A DNA stretch of 64,000 nucleotides from CAYUVH01 sp964448135 (lineage in GTDB: Bacteria > Verrucomicrobiota > Verrucomicrobiia > Limisphaerales > UBA8199). The DNA lies in contig CAYUVH010000036.1 of NCBI GenBank assembly GCA_964448135.1, positions 1 to 64,000 of the forward strand, read 5' to 3'. The notes under the pieces were generated by a model. That model was not told the DNA's origin and ran no database searches. It was given only the letters and a program-made list of their open reading frames with translations. Positions 8,529-17,174 of the stretch are shown here, piece by piece. A program made the position numbers and the translations under genes. How positions within the stretch are numbered: position 1 is the stretch's first letter; each line of letters starts with the position of its first letter.

Positions 8529-9215
8529 CTATTTCGCGTCCGGCTTTTTGATCTGCGCCAGCGCCGCCTTGATCGCCGCATACCGCTCGGCTGTCCATGG
8601 CGGGGCGCCCTCCGGGATGGCAGCCAGCTCGTGCTCGCGAAAATCGAGCGGGCTCAGGATGACGTTGATTTTCGTAACCCCCGTCAGCGCCGCCAGCACA
8701 AACAAATCCTCCGCCGCTTCATCCCCCATCGCCAGGCACCCGACCGACACGGCCTTCCCATGAATCATGATATCGCCACCGAGATTCGTCCGGTTCTCCG
8801 CCTTCGCATGCGCCCGGTCATCTTCGTTCGGATAATTGACGCGCAGTGAAAGATGGTAGGAGCTGTTCGGATTCAACGCTTCAATCCGATACAAGCCCTC
8901 CGGCACCTGCTTGTCACCCTCCTTTAATTTAGGCCCGGCCTTCCCACTCGCCGCGCGTATCGGATAGGAACGAATAAATCGCAGCACGCCGTTGGTGTCC
9001 GCCGCGTACACCTCCAGCAAACGCTCCTTTTTGAGACCGACGAGGGTGATCGCTGTTGGAGGATACGTAACGCCCGCTTGTTTGAAATACGGCGCCCACC
9101 GCTGCCCCGCCACCTCGCCGTATTGCTTGAGACGGTCCTCGGTGGTTTGAGCGGCGGAAGCGGAGCACATAAGAGCGGCGAAAAGCACGGAGCCAGTGAG
9201 GAGCAATGTTCGCAT
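8529..9215 (-). CDS. L,D-transpeptidase (YkuD family, YafK-like)
   Basis: The 228-residue protein has a signal peptide (about residues 1-22, ending SASA) and a YkuD catalytic domain. The active-site motif is IMIHGKAVSVGC, giving the expected histidine, serine and nucleophilic cysteine. Family members act in the periplasm, forming 3-3 peptidoglycan cross-links or editing lipoprotein-peptidoglycan links; the short single-domain form resembles YafK/DpaA. It leads a cluster with a tiny membrane protein and a membrane hydrolase, consistent with envelope maintenance. Cross-linking and detaching activities cannot be told apart from the sequence. Confidence 0.85.
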   Translation of the reverse strand: MRTLLLTGSVLFAALMCSASAAQTTEDRLKQYGEVAGQRWAPYFKQAGVTYPPTAITLVGLKKERLLEVYAADTNGVLRFIRSYPIRAASGKAGPKLKEGDKQVPEGLYRIEALNPNSSYHLSLRVNYPNEDDRAHAKAENRTNLGGDIMIHGKAVSVGCLAMGDEAAEDLFVLAALTGVTKINVILSPLDFREHELAAIPEGAPPWTAERYAAIKAALAQIKKPDAK

Positions 9216-9268
9216 AGCTATGGCCGGCGGGCTGCAATAGATTGCTGCACCTTACCGGCGGTTTGGAT

Positions 9269-9823
9269 CTAATTCTTGAGTGACTTTAGGAAATCCTCCT
9301 GCTCCCTGGCAACGATTTGCCAGCCAGGTCGATCATGCTCTCTAAGAAACGTAATTGTATTTTGAAGCCTCTTCCGGAATTCCGTTGTGTCCAGCAACTC
9401 TCCGCCCTCAGGACACATATCGCCCACCCCAAATTCAGGAGAGAGCACCATCCAACGACGCGGAGAGAATATCGTGTGCTTCGTATCACCATGCCACGGG
9501 TAGTGAGTCTGTGTCTTCAAATACATCAAAACTAAGTCCTTGGGATCGTCGCAGCGCAGTCCAGGGACGTAGGCATACTGCTGAATATCACGGTTGAAAT
9601 AGGGCTCGATCATGGTCAATGAGTTGCTCCCAATTCCATTCGCATTGGGATACACACCGTTTGTGTGACCAGTTTCGAGCATCAATTGCTGAAATGCGCC
9701 GTTCACAGCCCGGTGACACACGGGCCGGGGGCCGGACCGAAGCACAAGCAGTCCTCCCACCACCAGAGCCAGGGCGGCGAAACAGCCGAGAAGTATTCGA
9801 AGCTTTCGACTCAATCGGTTCAC
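9269..9823 (-). CDS. Membrane-anchored hypothetical protein
   Basis: The 184-residue protein has one N-terminal membrane segment (ILLGCFAALALVVGGLLVL) and an extracytoplasmic domain I do not recognise. The region FSPRRWMVLSPEFGVGDMCPEGGELLDTTEF looks like the C-terminal part of pilin-type proteins that carry structured loops, but no prepilin cleavage site is present. It starts 4 bases after the DMP19 gene stop, so the two are probably co-transcribed. Two cysteines (CHRAV and LRCDD) could form a disulphide. Confidence 0.6.
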   Translation of the reverse strand: MNRLSRKLRILLGCFAALALVVGGLLVLRSGPRPVCHRAVNGAFQQLMLETGHTNGVYPNANGIGSNSLTMIEPYFNRDIQQYAYVPGLRCDDPKDLVLMYLKTQTHYPWHGDTKHTIFSPRRWMVLSPEFGVGDMCPEGGELLDTTEFRKRLQNTITFLREHDRPGWQIVAREQEDFLKSLKN

Positions 9824-9827
9824 AACC

Positions 9828-10433
9828 TCATGGCAAAATAATCTCCGCCCGATGTTTCCTGGCGTGCGCGAGGGTCAAACCGTCTATGTCCTCCTTTAGT
9901 TTGTAAAACTCTTCGTCACACTTGTCCCAGACGGGTTTCGACTGGAGCGCGATCTTTTCCATCAGCTCCACGCGCCGGTCCCGGTCCGCCGGCGGTTGAC
10001 CGTCCGGAAAGACGGCCATGGCCCGTGCCAGCAACGCCGCCGAGCCATCCGCGCCCATTTCCTTGAGTCCCGCCAACGCCTGCGCCGCCTCGTCACCTGA
10101 TGAATTGTAGAAGTACTGATCAAATCCCCCATTATTGACCTCATAGCCGACCCAGGTAGCCGCGACCAGGTTGCGCTCCGTGGCCGTCAGGCTGGATTCA
10201 CCTTTGGCCTTCCGTTTCTGGCCTATCCGGTAGGAGAGCGCACTCCAAACGGCAAAACCATTGGTCGGATTCTCGTGTTCCAGGATCTCGTCGGTCGTCT
10301 TGCCGAATGGCGCAAATTCCTGCTCCACCCGCTCTTCCATTTGCTTGATTCGCTGCGCCTGTTTCCACCGCGGGCCAGCGATGAAAGCGATCAGCGCCAG
10401 CGCAACAATTACGAAAAGGAGCGTATTCCTCAT
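9828..10433 (-). CDS. DMP19/DUF4375 family protein
   Basis: The 201-residue protein has an N-terminal membrane anchor (MRNTLLFVIVALALIAFIAG) and a DUF4375 domain. The domain is recognised from VGYEVNNGGFDQYFYNSSGD, the most conserved block of the DMP19 family. DMP19 of Neisseria is a DNA-mimic protein, but most family members are uncharacterised and this one is membrane-tethered, so that role should not be assumed. ATG 10433 is chosen because the hydrophobic anchor starts there; a longer frame reaches 10517. Confidence 0.75.
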   Translation of the reverse strand: MRNTLLFVIVALALIAFIAGPRWKQAQRIKQMEERVEQEFAPFGKTTDEILEHENPTNGFAVWSALSYRIGQKRKAKGESSLTATERNLVAATWVGYEVNNGGFDQYFYNSSGDEAAQALAGLKEMGADGSAALLARAMAVFPDGQPPADRDRRVELMEKIALQSKPVWDKCDEEFYKLKEDIDGLTLAHARKHRAEIILP

Positions 10434-10744
10434 GGTGTGTGAATCGTAGCCATCCGTTGGTGAACTTGCCCGCTGCAAGACCAATACTCCACTCCTTTCT
10501 TTCCTCCTCCTGCCCACCCTGCGGGTTCGGATCGGAAATTCCTTGCGCGCTTGGTGTAACCTTTACTCGCGGTTCAGTTTTTCCCCGTTTCTGGCTTTTT
10601 TCCCATTTGAAATTTGAATTTGTTTCGGATTTCGAACTTCGGATTTCGGATTTTTCTCCGTGTCTCTGTGTCTCCGTGGTTCACTCCCCTTCCCACTCCG
10701 ACATTCCGCTTGCCAGAATTACCCGCCCTCAAGCATTTTCCAGC
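10434..10744. other. Divergent intergenic region with dispersed repeats
   Basis: No gene is seen. The region separates the DMP19 gene from guaB and holds two AT-rich dispersed repeats: a TTTGAAATTTGAATTTG / CGGATTTCGGATTT stretch (10609-10651) and CTCTGTGTCTCCGTGG (10663-10678). Related sequence occurs at 26296-26362. Promoters for both genes should lie here, but none is convincing. Confidence 0.5.
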
Positions 10745-12307
10745 ATGGCGCGCAGCAAGTCCGGCGATATTGATTCCAAGTTCTACAAAACCGCGGATTC
10801 TTTCTTTCCCGCGGCCAGTCACATCGGCATCACTTTCGACGACGTCACCCTCGCCACGCTGTATTCCGAAATCCTCCCACGCGACACACACCTGGATACC
10901 CGCCTCGCCGAGGGCTTGGAACTGAACATCCCTGTAATTTCGTCCGATATGGACACCGTCACCGAATCGCGCATGGCGATCGCCATGGCCCTGAACGGCG
11001 GCATGGGCCTGATCCATTATAACATGCCGGAGCGCGTGCAGCTTTCCGAAGTCAGCCGCGTGAAGAACAACGTCCACGGCCTGATTCAGGAACCGATCCA
11101 GGTCACGCCCGAGCAGTTGATCGGCGAAGTGCTGGAACAAATCGAAATACGCCGCTTCTCCTTCCGCACCTTTCCCGTGGTGCACGCGGACGGCCGCCTC
11201 GCGGGCCTCCTGCCCAGCCATGTCGTAAAACCCCGCTACGCCAAACGCAAAGTCGCCGAGGTGCTCACGCCTCGCGAACAAGTCCACACCATCAGCCGCA
11301 AAGAGCTCGGCCGCGACCCGGTGGCGCGCGCGGACAAGTTTTTCAACCAGCATCCCGGCATCCACAAGCTGCTGGTGGTGGATGAAAAGGACAAGTTGCA
11401 CGGACTCTTCACCCTGAGCGACGTGGAACGAATTGCCGAGGAACGCAAGGCGCAATTCAAGCCGGCACGCGATCCGCAATTCCGCCTCGTGTGCGGCGCC
11501 GCGGTTTCCGCCACGCGCAACGCCTTCGGCGAACTGGATCGCAACCGGATTTTGAATCACACCGCCGGCCTCGTGGAGCGTGGCGTAGATGTCCTCGCCG
11601 TTTCCACCGCCCACGGTCACAGCCGAGGCGTGGGCGACACCGTAAAAATGTTGCGCGACGCCTTTCCGAAGCTGCCGATCATGGCCGGCAACGTGACCAG
11701 CGCCGCCGGCGTGGAGTTCCTCGCCGATTGCGGCGCGAACGTCATCAAGATCGGCCAGGGACCCGGCTCCATTTGCACCACCCGCATCGTCGCCGGCGTG
11801 GGCATCCCGCAGATGACGGCGCTCTATGTTTCGTCGCGCGCGGCGAAAAGCCGCAAAGTCACCCTGCTGGCCGACGGCGGCATCACTCGCTCCGGCGATA
11901 TCGTGAAAGCCTTGACGCTCGCCGACGCCGTGATCTGCGGCGGCTTGCTCGCCGGCTGTCCCGAGGCGCCGGGCGAAGTTGTGGAAATTGGCGGCAAGCT
12001 CTACAAGAAATATCGCGGCATGGGCAGTCTCGCAGCGATGAGCGAAGGCTCGGCGGCGCGTTACGGGCATGCCCCGGACCCGAGCCGCAAAGTGGCGCCG
12101 GAAGGCGTCGAGGCGCTCAAGGAAGTGACCAGCTCGCTTGATCGCGTGCTGGCGCAATTGATCGGCGGCATTCAATCCGGCATGGGCTATCTGGGCGCCG
12201 CGAATTTGAAACAACTACGCGAGAAGGCGCGGTTTATCCGGGTAAGTCCGGCGGGGCAGCGCGAGGCGGCGCCGCATGATGTCGTCGAATTGAAGCCGGG
12301 CCACTAG
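10745..12307 (+). CDS. guaB: Inosine-5'-monophosphate dehydrogenase
   Basis: The 520-residue enzyme oxidises IMP to XMP with NAD+, the committed step of GMP synthesis. It has the TIM-barrel start GITFDDVTLATLYSEILP, a tandem CBS insert (about residues 115-240), the substrate region ADCGANVIKIGQGPGSICTT with the catalytic cysteine, the phosphate-binding LADGGITRSGD, and YRGMGSLAAM followed by the flap. Length is normal. ATG 10745 is chosen over a longer frame because upstream sequence is repeat-derived. Its last four bases overlap the stop of the convergent zinc-ribbon gene. Confidence 0.93.
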   Translation: MARSKSGDIDSKFYKTADSFFPAASHIGITFDDVTLATLYSEILPRDTHLDTRLAEGLELNIPVISSDMDTVTESRMAIAMALNGGMGLIHYNMPERVQLSEVSRVKNNVHGLIQEPIQVTPEQLIGEVLEQIEIRRFSFRTFPVVHADGRLAGLLPSHVVKPRYAKRKVAEVLTPREQVHTISRKELGRDPVARADKFFNQHPGIHKLLVVDEKDKLHGLFTLSDVERIAEERKAQFKPARDPQFRLVCGAAVSATRNAFGELDRNRILNHTAGLVERGVDVLAVSTAHGHSRGVGDTVKMLRDAFPKLPIMAGNVTSAAGVEFLADCGANVIKIGQGPGSICTTRIVAGVGIPQMTALYVSSRAAKSRKVTLLADGGITRSGDIVKALTLADAVICGGLLAGCPEAPGEVVEIGGKLYKKYRGMGSLAAMSEGSAARYGHAPDPSRKVAPEGVEALKEVTSSLDRVLAQLIGGIQSGMGYLGAANLKQLREKARFIRVSPAGQREAAPHDVVELKPGH

Positions 12308-12528
12308 TATTTGATTGCGTCGTTCAGGCGGCCGCATTGGGCGCAACGCGAGCGTTCCACATCCGCATCGTCGGTGTAAACATAACCGCACTTCAAACAG
12401 CGGAAAACGCGATCCTCACTGGGACGCGGCGCGAAACGCCGGCGGCGAAACTCAGTGTAAATTCCCAATACCGCCAATCCTCCGATCAGGATCGTCGGGT
12501 AAGTCAAAATCAATCTCGAGAGCGTCAT
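12304..12528 (-). CDS. Small membrane-anchored zinc-ribbon protein
   Basis: This 74-residue protein has one N-terminal membrane span (LILTYPTILIGGLAVLGIY) and a four-cysteine zinc ribbon (CLKCGYVY...CAQCGRLN). It follows the TonB-like gene by 6 bases and ends inside the last codon of guaB on the other strand. Function is unknown. It probably belongs to the ExbB-ExbD-TonB-like operon. Confidence 0.7.
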   Translation of the reverse strand: MTLSRLILTYPTILIGGLAVLGIYTEFRRRRFAPRPSEDRVFRCLKCGYVYTDDADVERSRCAQCGRLNDAIKY

Positions 12529-12534
12529 ACTGGC

Positions 12535-13335
12535 TCAAGGGCCTTTCACCGGCGCGTTGGTGGCGGGCACGGCGACCGTGCCCCATTCAATCACAAATCG
12601 TCCCCACGCCAGATCACGGGGGGAATTGTTTCCCGCCGAGGGATTATAATCCGGCCCCGGCTTGAAGCGAACATTGCGCGCCAGTTCGAGCGCGAACTGG
12701 TCCGCGGCCTCGTAACCGCACGTCCCGAGCAAGGCCGCCGACAACGGCCGCCCCGCCGCGTTTACCACCAGTTGGACCACACTGTTCGTCAGCATCTCCG
12801 TCCGCGACCAGACCGGCAGATCCACTGGCACCGCCAGCTCGCGCGCCGCCAGGCCGCCTTCCAATCGCAGGGTGGAAACCCCGCCGAGCGGAATGATCGG
12901 CTCGGTTGACGTCCCGCCGCTCAATCGCGAAGGCGTGGCGAAGGCGAGCGCCGGCCGGAACGTCGCGCCATTTCCCCGCCGGCCAAAGCTCGTGCCCAGC
13001 TCGTCCGCGCGCAGCGTCAGCGAAAATGCCGGCGCCACCCAGTCGCGCGACGGCATTTCCGGCTGCGGCAGCGACATCCACGCGCGACCGGAAAAGCCCT
13101 GCGTGTGCGGCAGCGCGAACAACGTGGGATCGGTCAGCGACATCACTTCCGCAAGTTCCGGCCCGGCCCAGTGCAGTTCCGGCGCGGGCGGCGGCGGCGG
13201 ACTGTGGAGCACCGGATCGGTGCGCCCGAGCCAGAAAATGAAACCGAGTTGCACGACGAAGATGACCAGCACCAGCGGCCACCAACTCCGCCGCGCGGCG
13301 GCCGGAGTTCGCTCGCCGGATCCGTGCGCGGTCAT
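12535..13335 (-). CDS. TonB-like energy-transduction protein
   Basis: The 266-residue protein has one N-terminal membrane span (WWPLVLVIFVVQLGFIFWL), a proline-rich linker starting SPPPPPAP, and a C-terminal region (NSVVQLVVNAAGRPLSAALL...ALELARNVRFKP) that matches the fold pattern of TonB C-terminal domains. It overlaps the ExbD gene by the ATGA start/stop pair, which supports a role in coupling proton motive force to an outer-membrane transporter. The central 120 residues are unlike TonB, and no TonB-dependent receptor is nearby, so the partner is unknown. Confidence 0.6.
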   Translation of the reverse strand: MTAHGSGERTPAAARRSWWPLVLVIFVVQLGFIFWLGRTDPVLHSPPPPPAPELHWAGPELAEVMSLTDPTLFALPHTQGFSGRAWMSLPQPEMPSRDWVAPAFSLTLRADELGTSFGRRGNGATFRPALAFATPSRLSGGTSTEPIIPLGGVSTLRLEGGLAARELAVPVDLPVWSRTEMLTNSVVQLVVNAAGRPLSAALLGTCGYEAADQFALELARNVRFKPGPDYNPSAGNNSPRDLAWGRFVIEWGTVAVPATNAPVKGP

Positions 13336-13742
13336 GGCGTCGGCCGCGGGAGCGTGGCGATGAGCGCGTCCTGGATCCCCGCGTCCCGGGCGAGCATGGA
13401 GAGCCGGATGAGTTTGTCCACGTTCACCGATTTGTCCGCCTGGACAATCAGCGTCAGCGGTTCGCGCGAACTTTGCACCGCCGCTTGAAACCGGACCTTC
13501 AGCAATTTTTCCTCGATAAACTGGTTCTCGTAATAAAGCCGGCCGGCGCTGTCGATGGCCACGCGAATCGGCGGCCGGTCGCTGCCGGGCAGGTCCTTCG
13601 CCTGCGGCAGTTCCAGACGAACGCCGGGCGTGTAAGTAAGCGACGCCAGCAGCAGGAACATCACCACCAGGAACAACACCGCCGCAAACGGCGCGGCGTC
13701 GAGCCGCATCTGCAACGGGCGTGCGCGGCGGGGAAATCTCAC
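13332..13742 (-). CDS. exbD: ExbD/TolR-like protein lacking the membrane Asp
   Basis: This 136-residue protein has one membrane span followed by a periplasmic ExbD/TolR domain (IRVAIDSAGRLYYENQFIEE...LIVQADKSVNVDKLIRLSML). It starts with GTG overlapping the exbB stop and ends overlapping the TonB-like start, so translation is probably coupled. In ExbD and TolR the span carries an essential aspartate in the pattern PF-I-D-V-M. Here the aligned sequence is PFAAVLF, with alanine in its place, and the only nearby Asp lies six residues earlier. That may abolish or reroute proton conduction. Confidence 0.8.
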   Translation of the reverse strand: MRFPRRARPLQMRLDAAPFAAVLFLVVMFLLLASLTYTPGVRLELPQAKDLPGSDRPPIRVAIDSAGRLYYENQFIEEKLLKVRFQAAVQSSREPLTLIVQADKSVNVDKLIRLSMLARDAGIQDALIATLPRPTP

Positions 13743-14362
13743 GAGTGCGTGCCTTCCATCACGATGCGCAGGATTTCAGCAGCCGCGCGCTCCATGTCGA
13801 GCACGATGGAATTGATGCGGCTCACCAAATAATTATGCCCCGCATAAACCGGGATCGCCACCGCCAGCCCGGCTGCGGCACAGACCAGCGCCTTCCAAAT
13901 CCCCGTCGTCAGGTCTTCCACATGCGCCCCGAGCCCGTGCCCCTGCATCCCGGCGAAGACATCAATGAAACCCAGGATCGTCCCCAGCAGCCCCAGCAAC
14001 GGAGCCAGTTGCGCGATGGTCGCCAGCAAACTGAGCTTCTCCTCCAACCGCGGCACTTCGATCAGTCCCGCCTCGTCGAGCGCCTCGCGCACCCGTTCGC
14101 GTCCATGGTCCCGGTTCAGGATCGCCGTCTTCACGAGGTGCGCCACCGGCCCCGGCGTCGCATCGCAGATCGAAATCGCCTCGACGACGTTATCGCGCTT
14201 GAGCACTGTGCGAACGCCATTGAGGAATTCGCTGGAATTGATTTGCGCCCGGTGCAGGTGCAGGAACCGCTCGATAAACACCGCCACCGCCACGGCGCTG
14301 CTTAGCAGGATCAACCACAAAACCGGGCCGCCATAGGACAACAAAGCCGGCAGCTTCGACAT
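13739..14362 (-). CDS. exbB: MotA/TolQ/ExbB proton channel protein
   Basis: The 207-residue protein has three membrane spans and the MotA/TolQ/ExbB core: LEEKLSLLATIAQLAPLLGLLGTILGFIDVF, then a third span in GIWKALVCAAAGLAVAIPVYAG. It forms the pentameric channel around ExbD dimers in the inner membrane. ATG 14362 is used because the first span follows at once (MSKLPALLSYGG). It heads an operon with exbD, a TonB-like gene and a zinc-ribbon gene. The phased array site B lies about 165-270 bases upstream, so the operon is a candidate target of that regulatory system. Confidence 0.85.
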   Translation of the reverse strand: MSKLPALLSYGGPVLWLILLSSAVAVAVFIERFLHLHRAQINSSEFLNGVRTVLKRDNVVEAISICDATPGPVAHLVKTAILNRDHGRERVREALDEAGLIEVPRLEEKLSLLATIAQLAPLLGLLGTILGFIDVFAGMQGHGLGAHVEDLTTGIWKALVCAAAGLAVAIPVYAGHNYLVSRINSIVLDMERAAAEILRIVMEGTHS

Positions 14363-14524
14363 GCGTGTCTTATAAGGCGAAGACGCGGTGCTATAAAGGC
14401 GAAACTTCGCAAAGGCAGGGGGCGTCGAGCAATAGCGTGACCACCCTGCCAAATGCCGTGATGCTCCCGGCAAATCCGGGGGACATTTTGAGCACCATGC
14501 CCAGGGGGCACGGAAGAATTTGGG

Positions 14525-14632
14525 GCCCCCTTTTTTTTCGGCTCGATTCGGCTTGATGAGGCTTGATTGCTGGGGTTTTGGGCTTGATGGCGGGCCGGAT
14601 GCCGCCTTGAAACCGGCCAGTAGAAGACTTGA
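14525..14632 (-). promoter_or_regulatory. Helically phased ATCAAGCC array (site B)
   Basis: Read on the minus strand towards exbB, the array has ATCAA/ATCGA units whose complements fall at 14585, 14564, 14554 and 14544, giving steps of 21, 10 and 10 as at sites A and C. The core AAAACCCCAGCA fills the 21-base step, and an A8 tract plus GGGGGCCCC follows. Weaker TTCAA-type units continue outward at about 14597, 14608 and 14630. The exbB start is about 165 bases downstream of the A-tract. Confidence 0.65.
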
Positions 14633-14639
14633 ACGCAGC

Positions 14640-15198
14640 TTAATTCTTGGGCGATTTCCGCGCTTTTGGTCATCATTTCGATGAAGTTTAGCCTCGGTCT
14701 GATGCTTCAGGTGGGCTTTGGCCGAAACTGACCCGCCCATAGGAAGCGGAAACTTAACAAGCTTTCCAGCGTGCTCGCACGGAGCCACCAACGATAATAC
14801 TAATTTCAAAGAACAACTGTGTGTTCAGGCTTTCCCATCGAATCGGGAACCCTCTCCTTCAACCACTGGATACTTGGTCCAAGCCAATGCAGATGTCAAG
14901 CAGTGGCGATTCTCGGTAGTGGGCTACTTTCAAAGCTTTTCCGGTGGCGCCATGCCACCGCGCGGCTCCGGACGACCAGCAGGTCGTCCCTACCAATCAA
15001 AATAGCCCACTACCCCATTCTCGAGCAAAGAAGCCGCCCGGTTTTTGAACATCTCCCGCGAGAGTGTGAAAACGTTGGTACGCTGGAACCGCGGCATTCC
15101 GCCCGCTCGACGCGGAGGGGATGGTGGAAACGCTCCCATCCTGCCAAAGCGAATTTGTCCGCACTTGAAAATTACGGGTGGCTCATCCACCGTGCGAC
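14640..15198. other. Intergenic region without a recognisable gene
   Basis: Between the array upstream of exbB and the GH57 gene I see no convincing coding region. An 11-base ACTTGG/TCCAAG palindrome near 14870 could be a decayed relative of the sites A and C palindrome, but it is short. The only clear structure is the repeat at 14917-15017. Confidence 0.45.
14917..15017. repeat. Composite inverted-repeat element
   Basis: An outer inverted repeat (GGTAGTGGGCTA at the left, TAGCCCACTACC at the right) encloses two smaller hairpins: GGTGGCGCCATGCCACC and one built on GACGACCAGCAGGTCGTC. The layout resembles a small non-autonomous mobile or REP-type element. No second copy was found in this window. 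Confidence 0.5.
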
Positions 15199-16662
15199 AT
15201 GCCTGACTTGCCAGAATACGTGGGTGACCGGCCGAATATCTCCGGCGCCGAAGCTTTGATCGAATCCTCGTGGCGCGATGCCGCGTCCAAACCCGTCTTC
15301 AAGCCCGACAGCCGCATTGATTTCGGGGGCATCAACAGCGCCTTCGCCATCGCGCTGCACATGCATCAGCCCCTGATCCCCGCCGGCGGCAATGACCTTC
15401 ACACCGCCGACCTGATCAGCAATCTCAAGTTCATGATGGACAACCCCGGCATCGGGGATAACCACAACGCCAGCGTCTTCCAGTGGTGCTACAAGCGCAT
15501 GGGCGAGTTCATCCCGCAGCTCGTGGACGAAGGCAAACAGCCGCGCGTCATGCTCGAATACACCGGCACCCTCCTGCACGGCCTCCGCCACATGGGCGCC
15601 AACGACGTCTTCGACAGCCTCCGCCGCATCACCGTGGAACCCCGCTATCGAGCCTGCACTGAATGGCTGGGCGCTCCCTGGGGCCACGCCGTCACGCCGT
15701 CCACGCCCGTGCAAGATTATCGCCTCCACGTCCTCGCCTGGCGCCAGCATTTCGCCGCCATCTTCGGCCTCGAAGCCGCGTCGCGCGTGAAGGGTTTTTC
15801 CCCCTCGGAAATGGCCATGCCCAACCACCCGGACGTCGCCTACGAATACATCAAGACCCTCCGCGACTGCGGCTACCAATGGGTGCTCGTGCAGGAGCAC
15901 ACCGTCGAACGCCCCGAAAACGGCCACGGCCCCGAGAAAAAGCATCTCCCCCACCGCCTCGTCTGCCGCAGCTCCCGCGGCGAGGAAGCCTCCATCATCG
16001 CCATCATCAAAACCCAGGGCAGCGACACCAAGCTCGTCGCCCAGATGCAGCCCTACTACGAAGCCAAAAGCCTCGGCCGCTGGGAACTCGCCGGCAAATC
16101 CGTGCCGCCCCTCGTCACCCAGATCGCCGACGGCGAAAACGGCGGCGTCATGATGAACGAGTTCCCGCCCAAATACATGGAAGCCATGCGCGAATGTTCC
16201 GGCTCCAAAACGCCGGCCATGAACGTCACGGAATATCTCGAATTTCTATTCGCCTCCGGCATCAAGGAATCCGACCTGCCCGTGCTGCAGCCCTGCATGC
16301 AAAAGCGCATCTGGGACCGTATCAAACCCGGCGACGGCCCGGAGAAGCTCAAAACCTCGATCGAGCAATTAAAGAAAGAAGACAACCGCTTCAGCGTGGA
16401 CGGCGGCAGTTGGACCAACGACATCTCCTGGGTGCGCGGCTACGAAAACGTCCTCGGCCCCATGGAAAAAGTCAGTTCCCTCTTCAACGAAAAACTCCTG
16501 AAGGCCAAAGTCTCCCCCGACGACCCGCGCTTCCGCAACGCGCTCTATCACCTGCTTTGCTCGCAGACCAGTTGCTACCGCTACTGGGGCCAGGGCCAGT
16601 GGACGGATTATGGGCGCGAAATCTGCCGCCGCGCCGAGCAAATCCTGACGCACGATGTGTGA
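15199..16662 (+). CDS. Glycoside hydrolase family 57 protein
   Basis: The 487-residue protein shows GH57 features: IALHMHQPLIP at the start of the barrel, a candidate nucleophile glutamate in GFSPSEMAMP, and an acidic active-site stretch GENGGVMMNEFPP. Family members are alpha-amylases, 4-alpha-glucanotransferases, branching enzymes or galactosidases that retain the anomeric configuration. No signal peptide is seen, so it probably acts on intracellular alpha-glucan. Starts at GTG 15178 or ATG 15199 are both possible, with no Shine-Dalgarno to decide; ATG is used. It stands alone, so specificity cannot be inferred from neighbours. Confidence 0.85.
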   Translation: MPDLPEYVGDRPNISGAEALIESSWRDAASKPVFKPDSRIDFGGINSAFAIALHMHQPLIPAGGNDLHTADLISNLKFMMDNPGIGDNHNASVFQWCYKRMGEFIPQLVDEGKQPRVMLEYTGTLLHGLRHMGANDVFDSLRRITVEPRYRACTEWLGAPWGHAVTPSTPVQDYRLHVLAWRQHFAAIFGLEAASRVKGFSPSEMAMPNHPDVAYEYIKTLRDCGYQWVLVQEHTVERPENGHGPEKKHLPHRLVCRSSRGEEASIIAIIKTQGSDTKLVAQMQPYYEAKSLGRWELAGKSVPPLVTQIADGENGGVMMNEFPPKYMEAMRECSGSKTPAMNVTEYLEFLFASGIKESDLPVLQPCMQKRIWDRIKPGDGPEKLKTSIEQLKKEDNRFSVDGGSWTNDISWVRGYENVLGPMEKVSSLFNEKLLKAKVSPDDPRFRNALYHLLCSQTSCYRYWGQGQWTDYGREICRRAEQILTHDV

Positions 16663-16765
16663 TAGACTACGCGACTGAAAGCGGCGCCGTAAATTCCAAA
16701 GTGTTTGATTCTTGGTCCTTGGTGCTTGGAGCATCGCGCTCCGCGCGCTGGTATTCCGGCTCGTG

Positions 16766-16953
16766 ATGGTGAAGGCCAAACTTGCCGGGGAGCGAGACCA
16801 CCAGAGCAAAGGCAAAGGCCGGGACGCAAAAAGACAAACCGAACGAATCAGTTTCCACTCGCTGCGCTACAACACCACGAGCGCCCTGAAATCCAGCGGC
16901 TTGCGCGACTCCGTTGCAATGGACCTGATAGGCCACGAGACCGAGGCGGTTAT
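16766..16953 (+). pseudogene. Tyrosine recombinase (phage integrase) C-terminal remnant
   Basis: About 62 codons match the catalytic end of tyrosine recombinases: KGKGRDAKRQTERISFHSLR, then TTSALKSSGLRDSVAMDLIGHETEAV. These hold the HxLR motif and the LIGH box histidine. The N-terminal two thirds are absent and the frame runs into unrelated sequence before the catalytic tyrosine, so the gene is dead. It borders the AT-richer HipA-like pair and is the best local evidence for past integration. Confidence 0.75.
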
Positions 16954-17174
16954 CAGGTGCCTCCCCGTGCGGAACGCGTGGTCTCGCCGGGGCCGGCGGC
17001 GCTGCAAACCGGCCAACGAATTTCCACAGCATAAACAGACACAGAAAACAGAATTGAAATTACTCAAGTATGTGCCAAATCCACAAAGTTTTAAGACTCG
17101 AATGCTAAGTCGTTTGCGCCCGTTTCCACGAAAGGTTGACTTGGATAACCCTCCTCCGGTAAATATGCCCACCC

